A stretch of DNA of 64,000 bases, from assembly GCF_900109935.1 (NCBI RefSeq), contig NZ_FOBV01000002.1:62001-126000 (forward strand). The letters run 5' to 3'. Made by a program: the position numbers and the translations under genes. Shown here in pieces: positions 32,910 to 41,799 of this stretch. Numbering within the stretch: the stretch's first letter is position 1; each line of letters starts with the position of its first letter. Below the pieces are notes generated by a model. The model worked only from the letters and a program-made list of their open reading frames with translations, had not been told where the DNA came from and did not search any database. Source of the DNA: Chryseobacterium taichungense (GTDB taxonomy: Bacteria; Bacteroidota; Bacteroidia; Flavobacteriales; Weeksellaceae).

Positions 32910-35501
32910 TTACATTGGCCCTCCCTGCTGATCGTCTCCTGCAGCGTTGGAGTTGATATCTTTTTTTCGTTTAGGCTGTTCGATTTTTTCTCCCTGCTTG
33001 AATCTGTAAGTGAAAGAAAGAGCAAACTGTCTTGGCTGCCATTGCATGTAATTACGACGCGTATAATCTGTATTATAACTGTATACCTCTCTGCTTCTGG
33101 TATTGAAAATATCCTGAATATTGAATGTAATAGTAGCATCACCTTTCAAAATTGTTTTTGATGCACCCAGGTTTAAAGCATACATATCTTGAGTATCTTG
33201 ATTCGCAGCTTTTTGTGCACCTCTGTAGAAACCTTGCAATTGAATACTTAAAGTTTTATCAATTTTAAAAGTTGAATTTAGTCGGGCTCTTGTCGAAAAG
33301 CCATCTCCCGTAAAATCCATTGATCCTACTTTTTCATTACCTAGAGCATCTTTTGCATCATAATAAGCAATACCTGAAGTTTTATATCCGAAAACATCGA
33401 GACTTCCCATTAATTTTAGCCAGGAAAAAGGATCATAGGTGAAATTTAGGTCCAGACCATACCTTTCATCATTTCCTAAATTAATCGGTTTTGTATAGAA
33501 AACACTTGTGCTTTCATCGGGTCTGTAAACAAGCATTTTTGTGTCGTCTGTTGTATGCCTGTAATAGAGAGTAGGGTTAACTGTAAATTTCTTTCTTGAG
33601 ATGCTGTAACCTACTTCGTACGAGTCTACATATGATGGATTAAGATCAATATTTCCTTCGAAAATATTTTGACTGTTACTATAATTTGGGAAAGGGACCA
33701 TGAAGAATGATCTTGGTCTGTCTATTCTACGAGAGTAGTTAATCAGGATCTGATTGTCTTTAGATAATTCATAACTTAAAAATACACTAGGAAATAAGTT
33801 ATTGTAATTTTTTGTTTTATTAATGGGAACAAAAGACGGATCCAAATTATCATAATTTATTTTGATATTCGAAAGTTCATCTCTTAATCCCACCTGATAT
33901 CCAAGATTACCAATTTTACTTTTAAACTGGAGGTAAAGGGCGTTGAAAATCTCTCTGTAATCTGTAGTATTATTATAGCTCGGTATAAAAGGATTTTCTG
34001 CTGTACTGCTCACAAAATTGTCATAATCATTATTATTTACATCAATTCTATATCCAGCTTCAATTTTGGACTGTTCACCGATAGGAAGTTCATAATCTGC
34101 CTTACCAACTAAAGTTTTATTGATGGAATTTCGGCGCGTAATATCTTCCAGTACAGGAACGGAATTCATTGTTTGCAGAATGTCAGAATTGTTGTTACTT
34201 CTGTTTCTTTGTAAGCTCAAGGATAAAGATATGTTCTGACCTTTGTCATCAAACTTATGATCTAATCCAATATCACCCTGAAAAGCGAGATTATTATTAA
34301 ATCCTTTAGAATCTCTCTGTGAAAAAGAATTTATAGGATTCCATGTATTCTGATTTTGTGAATATCTGAAGAAGCTGTCATAAGTGTTAAGGAGTTCAGT
34401 ATTATTTCCATCAAATGTTCGTACAACTCCGGATAGATTCAGTGATGTTTTTTCTGAAATATCGTACACAAAACCGGCACTCACGTTATAATTATCATTA
34501 TAACTTTTATTGGTAGAGTTTTGAAGCTGATAGGTGGCAATATCTTTTGGTTGAACAAAAGAAGGGTCAGAAGGATTTATTGTTGGCAAAACAATATTTT
34601 GATAGGTAGTTTCCGTATCATTTTTACTTTTGTTTTCAGAGTAACCTCCGCCACCGTTAAGGAACCATGTCCAGTTATTTTTTCTCCAGCTTAAATTAGT
34701 ATTAAGTGCAGTTCTTGGTAAATAACCCAAAGTTCCCGTAACGTTTCCATTGAAACCTACTTTTTTATTTTTTTTCAGGATTATATTTAAAATACCCGAA
34801 GTTCCACTTGCTTCAAATTTTGATGAAGGGTTGGTAATTACTTCAATTCTTTCAATCTGGTCAGCCGGGATACTTTGTAATGCATTGGCGCCATCATCAA
34901 TTCCTAGTAGGGCAGAAGGCTTTCCATTAATTAAAAATTTTACATTTGAGCTACCTCTCATCGAAACAGTACCGTCTGTATCGACCGAAACTGAAGGCAC
35001 ATTAGAAAGAACATCCTGAAGATTTCCTCCTTTACTTACAATATCCTGAGACGGATCGTAGGTTCTTTTATCGAGTTCTACTTTATAAGGCTTGGTAGAA
35101 GGTGCTGTAATTACAACCCCCTGTATGTCTCCTGTTTTGATGTTGGTTGCACTTGCTTCAGGATCAATAGAAAGCGCTCCTATATTACCTGCGGCTGTGA
35201 TTTGTTTCGTAATAACATTCTTTTTATAATCGATTGCCTCTACGGTAATGTCATATTGCCCGGGTGTAAGATCAAGTTTGTATTGTCCTTTTTCGTCGGT
35301 AAGAGTTGCATCACTGAATTGCTTGTTTGCTTTATTACTGAACGTTACAGAGGCGTAAGGAACAGGCTGGTTGCTCTTACTTACCACCGACCCCGAAATA
35401 CCTACCTTCTCCTGTGCAAAAGCCAATGCGGCTGCCGAAAGTACAAAAGTAAGCCCTAAGGTTTTTTTTGTAAAAATGTTAATGATTTCCGTCTGATTCA
35501 T
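32910..35501 (-). CDS. TonB-dependent receptor-type outer-membrane beta-barrel protein
   Basis: The 863-residue protein has a signal peptide (cleavage after AFAQ near residue 30). A carboxypeptidase-regulatory-like domain spans about residues 34-110 (ISGSVVSKSNQPVPYASVTF). A plug domain spans about 130-250 (GGNLQDVLSNVPSVSVDTDG, SSKFEASGTSGILNIILKK). A C-terminal barrel of the OMP_b-brl family ends QFALSFTYRFKQG, and a short Lys/Gln-rich tail follows. It probably takes up or binds a ligand at the outer membrane, and nothing nearby identifies it. It is transcribed alone. Confidence 0.88.
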   Translation of the reverse strand: MNQTEIINIFTKKTLGLTFVLSAAALAFAQEKVGISGSVVSKSNQPVPYASVTFSNKANKQFSDATLTDEKGQYKLDLTPGQYDITVEAIDYKKNVITKQITAAGNIGALSIDPEASATNIKTGDIQGVVITAPSTKPYKVELDKRTYDPSQDIVSKGGNLQDVLSNVPSVSVDTDGTVSMRGSSNVKFLINGKPSALLGIDDGANALQSIPADQIERIEVITNPSSKFEASGTSGILNIILKKNKKVGFNGNVTGTLGYLPRTALNTNLSWRKNNWTWFLNGGGGYSENKSKNDTETTYQNIVLPTINPSDPSFVQPKDIATYQLQNSTNKSYNDNYNVSAGFVYDISEKTSLNLSGVVRTFDGNNTELLNTYDSFFRYSQNQNTWNPINSFSQRDSKGFNNNLAFQGDIGLDHKFDDKGQNISLSLSLQRNRSNNNSDILQTMNSVPVLEDITRRNSINKTLVGKADYELPIGEQSKIEAGYRIDVNNNDYDNFVSSTAENPFIPSYNNTTDYREIFNALYLQFKSKIGNLGYQVGLRDELSNIKINYDNLDPSFVPINKTKNYNNLFPSVFLSYELSKDNQILINYSRRIDRPRSFFMVPFPNYSNSQNIFEGNIDLNPSYVDSYEVGYSISRKKFTVNPTLYYRHTTDDTKMLVYRPDESTSVFYTKPINLGNDERYGLDLNFTYDPFSWLKLMGSLDVFGYKTSGIAYYDAKDALGNEKVGSMDFTGDGFSTRARLNSTFKIDKTLSIQLQGFYRGAQKAANQDTQDMYALNLGASKTILKGDATITFNIQDIFNTRSREVYSYNTDYTRRNYMQWQPRQFALSFTYRFKQGEKIEQPKRKKDINSNAAGDDQQGGPM

Positions 35502-35669
35502 AAGGTATTTTTTTGTGTAAAATCATGAAAGATTTCTCTTAATATTGTGAAATTATCAATCGTTTTTTAATTTCAAATATTAAGCCTAATTTATTATTTG
35601 TAATGTATATGTCGCTTTTAAATGCGAAATGTTAATTATTAAATTGTTAAAAAAAAGTTAATATGGTTA

Positions 35670-36695
35670 TTACTTTATATTTTTCGAATTTAGCCAGTCC
35701 TGATAGGCTTTTGCATTAATTGCGTGCTGCTCTGCACTTGCTGTAAATTTGTGGTATCCTAATCTCGCCGGATCTGCACACATAAAAATATAATCGTTCT
35801 TTTCAGCATTTAAAACGGCATCAACCGAATTTTTATCGACAACACAGATCGGTCCCGGTGGAATGCCTTTATTGGCATACGTATTATACGGTGACGGCGT
35901 AGACAAATGTTTATAGAAAACCCTTTTAATAGGCTGTTTGAAGTTAGTTTGTTTATTAATCGCATAAATAACTGTCGGATCGGACTGCAGTTTCATCCCT
36001 TTTCTATATCGGTTCAGGTATAATCCGGCGATGGTTCTCATCTCATCTTTTTTACCTCCGGATTCCTTATAAACAATAGAAGCCAATGCGTAAATCTGAT
36101 CTCTTGTAAGTCCTGACTGCTGCTCCTTCGCTTTTCTTTCAGCGTTCCAGAATTCATTATACTGATCGTCGAATTTCCTGAAAAACTCTTCAGGAGTTAC
36201 CGTCCAGAAAAAATTGTACGTATCAATAAAGAAATATTTTTTAAGATCTTCTGCATTGTTATAGCCCTTTTCGGCAGCAATAGTATTCAGACCGTTTACA
36301 AATTTCAAAGAATCCAGCTCTGTTTTTTTTGTTACTTTACCCAACATTTGATACATGTCTCCAAAGTCACCTATCCTGAAACTGTTTTCACTCTGGTTTC
36401 CGGCTTTAATCATATTAACGAGATTCGCATTTCCCAAACCTTTCTGAAAATGATATCGTCCCGCTTTGAAATGCTTATCCAGTTCTTTTTCTTTAGCAAC
36501 CGCCTCAAAGGTCTCTTTATTATCCACATATTTTGCTGCAGAATCAATAATCTGTTTAAAATTTGCATTATGGGGAATCAGTACGTAACCGTCATTTTTA
36601 ATATTGTTCCCGTAATATTTAATATAAAATCTAAAACCAAAAAATCCGCCTATAACAAAAACAAGCAGGATAATTATGAGTATAGCTTTTTTCAT
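35670..36695 (-). CDS. mltG: Endolytic murein transglycosylase MltG
   Basis: MltG cleaves nascent glycan strands and helps end peptidoglycan elongation. The 341-residue protein has one N-terminal transmembrane helix (residues 4-22), a LysM-like region near 33-85, and the YceG domain with catalytic Glu211 in SIVYKESGGKKDEM. GLYLNRYRKGMKLQSDPTV and the PYNTYANKGIPPGPI motif follow. The gene lies 21 bp after dapF, linking lysine/DAP synthesis with wall assembly. Confidence 0.94.
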   Translation of the reverse strand: MKKAILIIILLVFVIGGFFGFRFYIKYYGNNIKNDGYVLIPHNANFKQIIDSAAKYVDNKETFEAVAKEKELDKHFKAGRYHFQKGLGNANLVNMIKAGNQSENSFRIGDFGDMYQMLGKVTKKTELDSLKFVNGLNTIAAEKGYNNAEDLKKYFFIDTYNFFWTVTPEEFFRKFDDQYNEFWNAERKAKEQQSGLTRDQIYALASIVYKESGGKKDEMRTIAGLYLNRYRKGMKLQSDPTVIYAINKQTNFKQPIKRVFYKHLSTPSPYNTYANKGIPPGPICVVDKNSVDAVLNAEKNDYIFMCADPARLGYHKFTASAEQHAINAKAYQDWLNSKNIK

Positions 36696-36716
36696 TTACC
36701 GTTGATTAAGTTTGTT

Positions 36717-37484
36717 TTAAATGAGGTCAATTTTACCTTTAAAAACTTGTTTTGCAGGACCTTCCAACCAAATATTTTTGAAGGAATTTCCGTCTTTTTC
36801 AGCGTATACTTTAAGGTTTCCTCCCAAAGTCTTTACTTTTACGGAAATTAGATTGTTATTTTGAAGAAAAGTTAAAGCTGAAGCCGTAACTCCTGTACCA
36901 CAACTGTATGTTTCGTCCTCAACGCCTCGTTCATAGGTTCTTACAAAGATTTCATCTTCATTAATTTTTTCCACAAAGTTTACATTGATTCCTTTTTCTG
37001 AATAATTTTCAGAATTCCGAATGCCATGGCCCTCAGCGAAAACATTGTAGTTGACTAAATCTTCAACGTATTTTACATAATGTGGAGATCCTGTATTCAT
37101 GACCGTATTGTCTCCGTCGTTAGAAATTGTATCGACATCAGACATTTTTAATTTTACAATACCATTATGAATTTCAGCCAAATGTTCTCCGTCGATCGCA
37201 ACAAATTTGCAATTACCCTCAAATATGTCAAGAAAAAAAGCAAAAGCGACCGAACAGCGCGCTCCGTTTCCGCAAAAGCTTTTTGAACCGTCAGAGTTAT
37301 AATAATCTACTTCAAAGTCAAAACCTTCTGCTGCATTTATTTTGATCAGGCCATCTGCACCGATCCCGAAACGGCGGTCACAAAGCTTCTGAATATGGGT
37401 AATAGAAAGGTCATCCCATTCCCCGGAACGGTTGTCGATCATTACGAAATCATTTCCGGTTCCCTGATATTTATAAAATTCCAT
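36717..37484 (-). CDS. dapF: Diaminopimelate epimerase
   Basis: DapF converts LL-DAP to meso-DAP for lysine and peptidoglycan. The 255-residue protein has the two catalytic cysteines, Cys71 (SFCGNGARC) and Cys195 (YSCGTGVTAS), plus the N-terminal YQGTGNDFV motif. It starts a short minus-strand unit with mltG. Confidence 0.95.
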   Translation of the reverse strand: MEFYKYQGTGNDFVMIDNRSGEWDDLSITHIQKLCDRRFGIGADGLIKINAAEGFDFEVDYYNSDGSKSFCGNGARCSVAFAFFLDIFEGNCKFVAIDGEHLAEIHNGIVKLKMSDVDTISNDGDNTVMNTGSPHYVKYVEDLVNYNVFAEGHGIRNSENYSEKGINVNFVEKINEDEIFVRTYERGVEDETYSCGTGVTASALTFLQNNNLISVKVKTLGGNLKVYAEKDGNSFKNIWLEGPAKQVFKGKIDLI

Positions 37485-37584
37485 ATCTAATAGCTGATTT
37501 TATCCGAATTAAGCATGCAAAATTAGTGCAATTAAAACAAAAAACGAACAGTGTTAGCTGTCCGTTTTCTTATTTATAATCGTT

Positions 37585-38202
37585 TTATCTAAATCCGCCC
37601 CCGTTCGTATTCCTATTGGTGTTTGGCTGAGGAGAACTTTGCTGAGTCGACGTCCCGGAATTATTCCTGAATCCTCCGCTATTGGAATTGTTATTAGACG
37701 AATTATTCCTGAAACCGCTGTTTGAATTGTTGGATGAGTTATTTCTGAATCCGCCACTATTATTCTGAGATTTCGGAGCGCTCTGCTGATTTCTGAATCC
37801 GTTATTTGATCTTTGATTACTATTCTGTCTGTTACTGTTTCTGAAACTTCCGTTGTTGGATGTTCCGTCATTTACATTTCCACGGAATCCGTTATTTGGT
37901 CTGGCAGAAGTTGTTCCATTATCGGATCTTCTTTCAACATAAACTTTTCTTCTGGAATTGTTATAGTTTTGATAGTAGTACGGAATTCCATTATCATAGT
38001 AATAATTCATATTATTTCGGTAATAATATCCATCATTTCCCCAATATCCGCCGCCGCCGTAATATCCCTGTGGAGCATAATAATATCCGTTATCATAATA
38101 CGGATCTCCATATGTATTTGCATACGGATCCGCGTAGGCTGTACACGATGCTAAACTCGCTATGGTGACAACACTAAATGCTATTTTTAATAAATTTTTC
38201 AT
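37585..38202 (-). CDS. Low-complexity Asn/Ser/Gly-rich lipoprotein with GFRNN repeats
   Basis: The 205-residue protein has a lipoprotein signal ending LASC (Cys20). Residues 25-85 are Tyr- and Gly-rich (YYAPQGYYGGGGYWGNDGYY), and from about 105 to the end it consists of repeats of GFRNN, GGFRNNS and GSFRNSN in an Asn/Ser background. This makes it intrinsically disordered and prion-like in composition. It starts 8 bp after pnuC ends. The function is unknown; a cell-surface or adhesive role is a guess. Confidence 0.75.
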   Translation of the reverse strand: MKNLLKIAFSVVTIASLASCTAYADPYANTYGDPYYDNGYYYAPQGYYGGGGYWGNDGYYYRNNMNYYYDNGIPYYYQNYNNSRRKVYVERRSDNGTTSARPNNGFRGNVNDGTSNNGSFRNSNRQNSNQRSNNGFRNQQSAPKSQNNSGGFRNNSSNNSNSGFRNNSSNNNSNSGGFRNNSGTSTQQSSPQPNTNRNTNGGGFR

Positions 38203-38210
38203 GACTTTCT

Positions 38211-38876
38211 TTAAACTTTTTTTCTTAAACTTTTCTTCCAGGTTACAAAGCCCTGGATCGCCATTATAGTAAATACCAAATATTGAACCGAAGTAATACC
38301 GAGACCTTTATAAATCATCATGGGGATGCAGATAAAATCTCCGATGATCCAGAAGATCCAGTTTTCAATCCTTCTTTTCGCCATAAACCACATTCCTACT
38401 AAAAATACGGATGTGGTAACGACGTCCAGCCAATTGCCCCAGTCTAGATGGTATAAACCAAGGCTGATGTTTTTCATTGAAAACTGATTGTCAATATACG
38501 GTTTATAATAATATACTACAGTTACTAAGATTAAACTTATGACAAAAAGTAAAATCCCATACAGCCATTCTTTTTTTGTAGCCCATGTAACATCCACATG
38601 CACATGATCATCTGAGTTTTTTGCCCATAAAATCCATCCGTAAATACTCATCACCGTGTAGTATACATTGATCATACAGTCTCCCAAAAGTCCGAAGTTA
38701 AAGAGAATATACACATAAATTAGTGTTGAAATAATGCCGGTAGGATAAACCCAGATATTTTTTTTAATGGAAAAATAAACGCTTAAAATTCCGAATACAG
38801 TAGCGAAGGCTTCAAGGAAAATCTGCAGTGTAGTGTAGCTTTCGTAGGGTTTTACGAAAAGATCGTATAGATTCAT
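38211..38876 (-). CDS. pnuC: Nicotinamide riboside transporter PnuC
   Basis: PnuC imports nicotinamide riboside for NAD salvage. Starting at 38876 (MNLYDLFVKPYES) gives about 221 residues with seven hydrophobic segments and the family motifs YPTGIISTLIYVYILF, GWILW and a C-terminal DFICIPMMIYKGL. An upstream in-frame ATG at 38894 would add six residues coded by the promoter element itself, so the later start is preferred. It is followed within 8 bp by the low-complexity lipoprotein gene. Confidence 0.9.
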   Translation of the reverse strand: MNLYDLFVKPYESYTTLQIFLEAFATVFGILSVYFSIKKNIWVYPTGIISTLIYVYILFNFGLLGDCMINVYYTVMSIYGWILWAKNSDDHVHVDVTWATKKEWLYGILLFVISLILVTVVYYYKPYIDNQFSMKNISLGLYHLDWGNWLDVVTTSVFLVGMWFMAKRRIENWIFWIIGDFICIPMMIYKGLGITSVQYLVFTIMAIQGFVTWKKSLRKKV

Positions 38877-38881
38877 GAGAT

Positions 38882-38889
38882 CAAAAATA
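38882..38889 (-). promoter_or_regulatory. -7 element TATTTTTG 5 nt before the pnuC ATG
   Basis: On the minus strand this matches TAnnTTTG and overlaps the alternative upstream start at 38894. It supports the start at 38876 and a leaderless or nearly leaderless mRNA. Confidence 0.5.
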
Positions 38890-39041
38890 AGCAAAAAAAC
38901 GCTTACTTTGAAATGATTTAAATAATATGAAAATCAGATTTTTATATTTCTTTGTTTAAAATAAATCATGAAAATCTACTAATAAACGTTAATGTTTCTA
39001 AAATTTTTATATTTTCGTAAATCTTTAATAAATAATAAAAT

Positions 39042-40562
39042 ATGTCTAAAATTTGGACCAAGAAACCGATGAGTGCTTTCGAAAATGATATGAAAAGCAG
39101 TCAGCTCAAAAGAGTACTCGGTAAATGGAGTCTTACGGCTATCGGAATCGGTGCTATTATTGGTGGGGGAATTTTCGTACTTACAGGTACCGGAGCTTAC
39201 TACCATGCAGGACCCGCATTAGCCATTTCTTTCATCATTGCAGGTATTGCCTGTATTTTCGCAGCATTATGTTATTCTGAGTTTGCTTCCATACTTCCTG
39301 TGGAGGGCTCCGCCTATGCGTATGCTTACGGCACGGTTGGTGAAATCTTTGCCTGGATCATCGGCTGGGGACTCATTCTCGAATATGCAATGGGATCAAT
39401 GACAGTGGCCGTTTCATGGTCGGGCTATTTTAATAAACTATTGAAAATGTTCGGTATACATCTTCCGGATTATCTTACTTCAGATCCTGCAAGTTATGCG
39501 GGTGAAGGATTTGCCATGAATTTGCCGGCTTTCCTTATTGTTTTATTTGTTATCGGTATTTTGATAAAAGGAACAAAAGAGGCTGCCAAAACCAATAATC
39601 TTATCGTAATCATGAAGGTATCAGCGGTGCTTTTTGTGATCATTGCCGGTGTTTTCTTTATCAATACAGCCAATTGGGATCCTTTTATTCCTGCTCCGGC
39701 AATGGTAAAGGAAGGCGAGAATATGAAAGAAGCCTACGGTGTTCAGGGAATTATCTCAGGAGCAGCAGCGATCTTCTTTGCCTATATCGGCTTTGATGCG
39801 GTTTCCACACAGGCGGGGGAAGCTATCAATCCTAAAAAAGATGTTCCTTTTGCGATCATTGTTTCTCTTTTGGTATGTACCGTATTATATATTTTAGTAT
39901 CCCTTGTACTTACCGGGATGATGCATTATTCAGATTTTGATCCTCAGGGGAAATATCCTGATGCCATCAAGGCACCTGTGGCGTATGCATTTGAAATTGC
40001 GGGACAAGGCTGGGCAGGCTATATTATCACTATCGCAGCAACAGTAGGTTTGGTATCTGTGTTAATGGTAATGATCATGGGACAATCAAGAATTTTCTTG
40101 GGAATGTCTAAGGACGGACTGATCCCTAAACTATTCAGTGATGTACATCCGGTAAGAAAAACTCCTGCGAAAAGTTTAATGCTTTTGGGAATCGTGATTG
40201 CTACCATTGCTGCATTAACTCCTATCAGTAAACTGGCAGATATGACGAGTTTCGGGACACTTTTCGCTTTCACAATGGTTTGTGTAGCAGTTTGGATCCT
40301 TAGAAAAAAAGAGCCTCAGTTACCGAGAACATTTAAAGTACCTGCATTGCCAGTAATTGCAACTTTAGGAATCTGCATCAACGTATACCTGATCTGGAAC
40401 CTGAGCCACGAAGCAAAATACCTTTCATTAGGATGGCTTGTACTGGGGGTTTTGATTTATTTCACCTACAGTCTTAAAAACAGTAAGCTTCATAAAGTCG
40501 GTTATGGCGAAACGTTCAAAGCAGAACAGGAACCTTTAGATAAACCTGATTTAGATTTATAA
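39042..40562 (+). CDS. APC-family amino acid permease
   Basis: This 506-residue inner-membrane protein has about 12 transmembrane helices. The N-terminal signature is AIGIGAIIGGGIFVLTGTGA near residue 34, followed by GPALAISFIIAGIACIFAAL and GSAYAYAYGTVGE. These place it in the cationic/general amino acid transporter branch (YfnA-like). The substrate is probably an amino acid such as arginine or branched-chain species, which cannot be settled here. A terminator follows at 40575. Confidence 0.9.
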   Translation: MSKIWTKKPMSAFENDMKSSQLKRVLGKWSLTAIGIGAIIGGGIFVLTGTGAYYHAGPALAISFIIAGIACIFAALCYSEFASILPVEGSAYAYAYGTVGEIFAWIIGWGLILEYAMGSMTVAVSWSGYFNKLLKMFGIHLPDYLTSDPASYAGEGFAMNLPAFLIVLFVIGILIKGTKEAAKTNNLIVIMKVSAVLFVIIAGVFFINTANWDPFIPAPAMVKEGENMKEAYGVQGIISGAAAIFFAYIGFDAVSTQAGEAINPKKDVPFAIIVSLLVCTVLYILVSLVLTGMMHYSDFDPQGKYPDAIKAPVAYAFEIAGQGWAGYIITIAATVGLVSVLMVMIMGQSRIFLGMSKDGLIPKLFSDVHPVRKTPAKSLMLLGIVIATIAALTPISKLADMTSFGTLFAFTMVCVAVWILRKKEPQLPRTFKVPALPVIATLGICINVYLIWNLSHEAKYLSLGWLVLGVLIYFTYSLKNSKLHKVGYGETFKAEQEPLDKPDLDL

Positions 40563-40574
40563 AAAATATCACTT

Positions 40575-40602
40575 AAAATCCACAGAATTCTGTGGATTTT
40601 TT
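40575..40602 (+). terminator. Terminator after the permease gene, overlapping a -7 element
   Basis: AAAATCCACAG pairs with CTGTGGATTTT and TT follows. The next bases, TATTTTTG at 40602-40609, form a TAnnTTTG element that ends 5 nt before the next ATG. Confidence 0.85.
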
Positions 40603-40614
40603 ATTTTTGTTCAT

Positions 40615-41625
40615 ATGAAAAAGACCACACTATTTTTATTCCTGTTCTTGGGCATTTTTACATTTTCTCAACAAATAGAAAGCTTTACAACCATTTTAAA
40701 TGATAAAATAAGCATCAGAGCGATTGAAATATATGATAATAAAGTTTGGTACAGCGGAACGGATTCCAAATTCGGTTTCGTTGATCTGAAAGATCCTGAA
40801 CATAAAAATCAGATTAAATTATCTGATGAAAAACTTCAATTCAGAACACTGGCGCAGGATAAAGATTTTTTTTATGCGGCCAATATTGAAAGCCCGGCTC
40901 GTTTTTTTAAGATTGATAAAAAGAATCTTACCTATCAGATTGTATTTACTGATATGAGCAAAGGAGCATTTTATGACGCCTTTCATTTCGTTAGTAATAA
41001 TTTAGCTTTTGCGTTTAGCGATACGGATGATGCAAGATTAAAACTGGCTATGTATAAAAATGGAGAATGGAGCTTCTTTCAAAATAATATCAAATTAAAT
41101 GAAGGAGAGGCCGCATTTGCCGCGAGCAATACCAATATTGCTTCGACAAAAAAATATTTGTGGGTTGCAACCGGCGGGAAATCTTCAAGAATTTTAAGGT
41201 TGAATTTTAAGAATAATCAAATTGATGTTTTCAATACACCAATTATTCAGGGTGAATCTTCTCAGGGAATATATTCCATAGATTTTCTGGATAATAAATT
41301 CGGAATCGCTGTAGGCGGAGATTATACCAAACAGGAAGCCAATATCAACAATATCGCTACAACAAACGATGGTGGTGAAATATGGCAAATCCAGGCTTCG
41401 GGACACAATGCAGGATATACGACCTGCGTTAGAATTAAACCTAATTCAAAAGGAAAAGAAATCATTGCAGTGGGAGATCAGCATATCAGTTATTCATCAG
41501 ATTCCGGGAAAACCTGGAAAAAGATTTCCGATGAAAAAGGATTTTTCGTCTGCCAGTGGATCGATGGAAATACTCTTGTATTCGCAGGAAAAGACAAAAT
41601 TTCTGTTATGAAACTGAAGTTTTAA
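40615..41625 (+). CDS. Exported beta-propeller protein (BNR/YCF48-like)
   Basis: The 336-residue protein has a signal peptide (residues 1-18, cleavage near FSQ). It has repeated beta-blades, including an Asp-box-like SSDSGKTWKKI near residue 295 and TTNDGGEIWQIQ near 250. These fit the YCF48/sialidase-like propeller fold, often annotated as oxidoreductase in flavobacteria. No catalytic residues are evident and the ligand is unknown. It follows the permease terminator, so it is a separate unit. Confidence 0.75.
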   Translation: MKKTTLFLFLFLGIFTFSQQIESFTTILNDKISIRAIEIYDNKVWYSGTDSKFGFVDLKDPEHKNQIKLSDEKLQFRTLAQDKDFFYAANIESPARFFKIDKKNLTYQIVFTDMSKGAFYDAFHFVSNNLAFAFSDTDDARLKLAMYKNGEWSFFQNNIKLNEGEAAFAASNTNIASTKKYLWVATGGKSSRILRLNFKNNQIDVFNTPIIQGESSQGIYSIDFLDNKFGIAVGGDYTKQEANINNIATTNDGGEIWQIQASGHNAGYTTCVRIKPNSKGKEIIAVGDQHISYSSDSGKTWKKISDEKGFFVCQWIDGNTLVFAGKDKISVMKLKF

Positions 41626-41747
41626 AACTAATTTAATTAAACTTCATTTAATAATGGTTATATCTTTTATAGTTAAAAAACTTTAAATGTTTTTCTATTT
41701 TAAAATGCCCTAATATATTTCATGGTTTAAAATTCATCAGTTATGCG

Positions 41748-41755
41748 TAATTTTG
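41748..41755 (+). promoter_or_regulatory. -7 element TAATTTTG upstream of hemN
   Basis: It matches TAnnTTTG and gives a leader of about 40 nt before hemN. No -33 TTG is clear. Confidence 0.5.
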
Positions 41756-41799
41756 CATTATGAAACTTGTTAAAAGTTCATTAAAATTTTAAATCAAAA

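Noticed and set aside
36348..36851. A 167-codon plus-strand ORF across mltG and dapF.
   Set aside because: It lies antisense to two clearly conserved genes and shows no recognisable domain.
37554..37871. A minus-strand ORF overlapping the GFRNN lipoprotein gene in another frame.
   Set aside because: It is a shadow of the low-complexity coding repeat and has no independent start context.
38877..38894. ATG at 38894 as the pnuC start.
   Set aside because: It overlaps a TAnnTTTG element; the next ATG, 18 bp later, is better placed.
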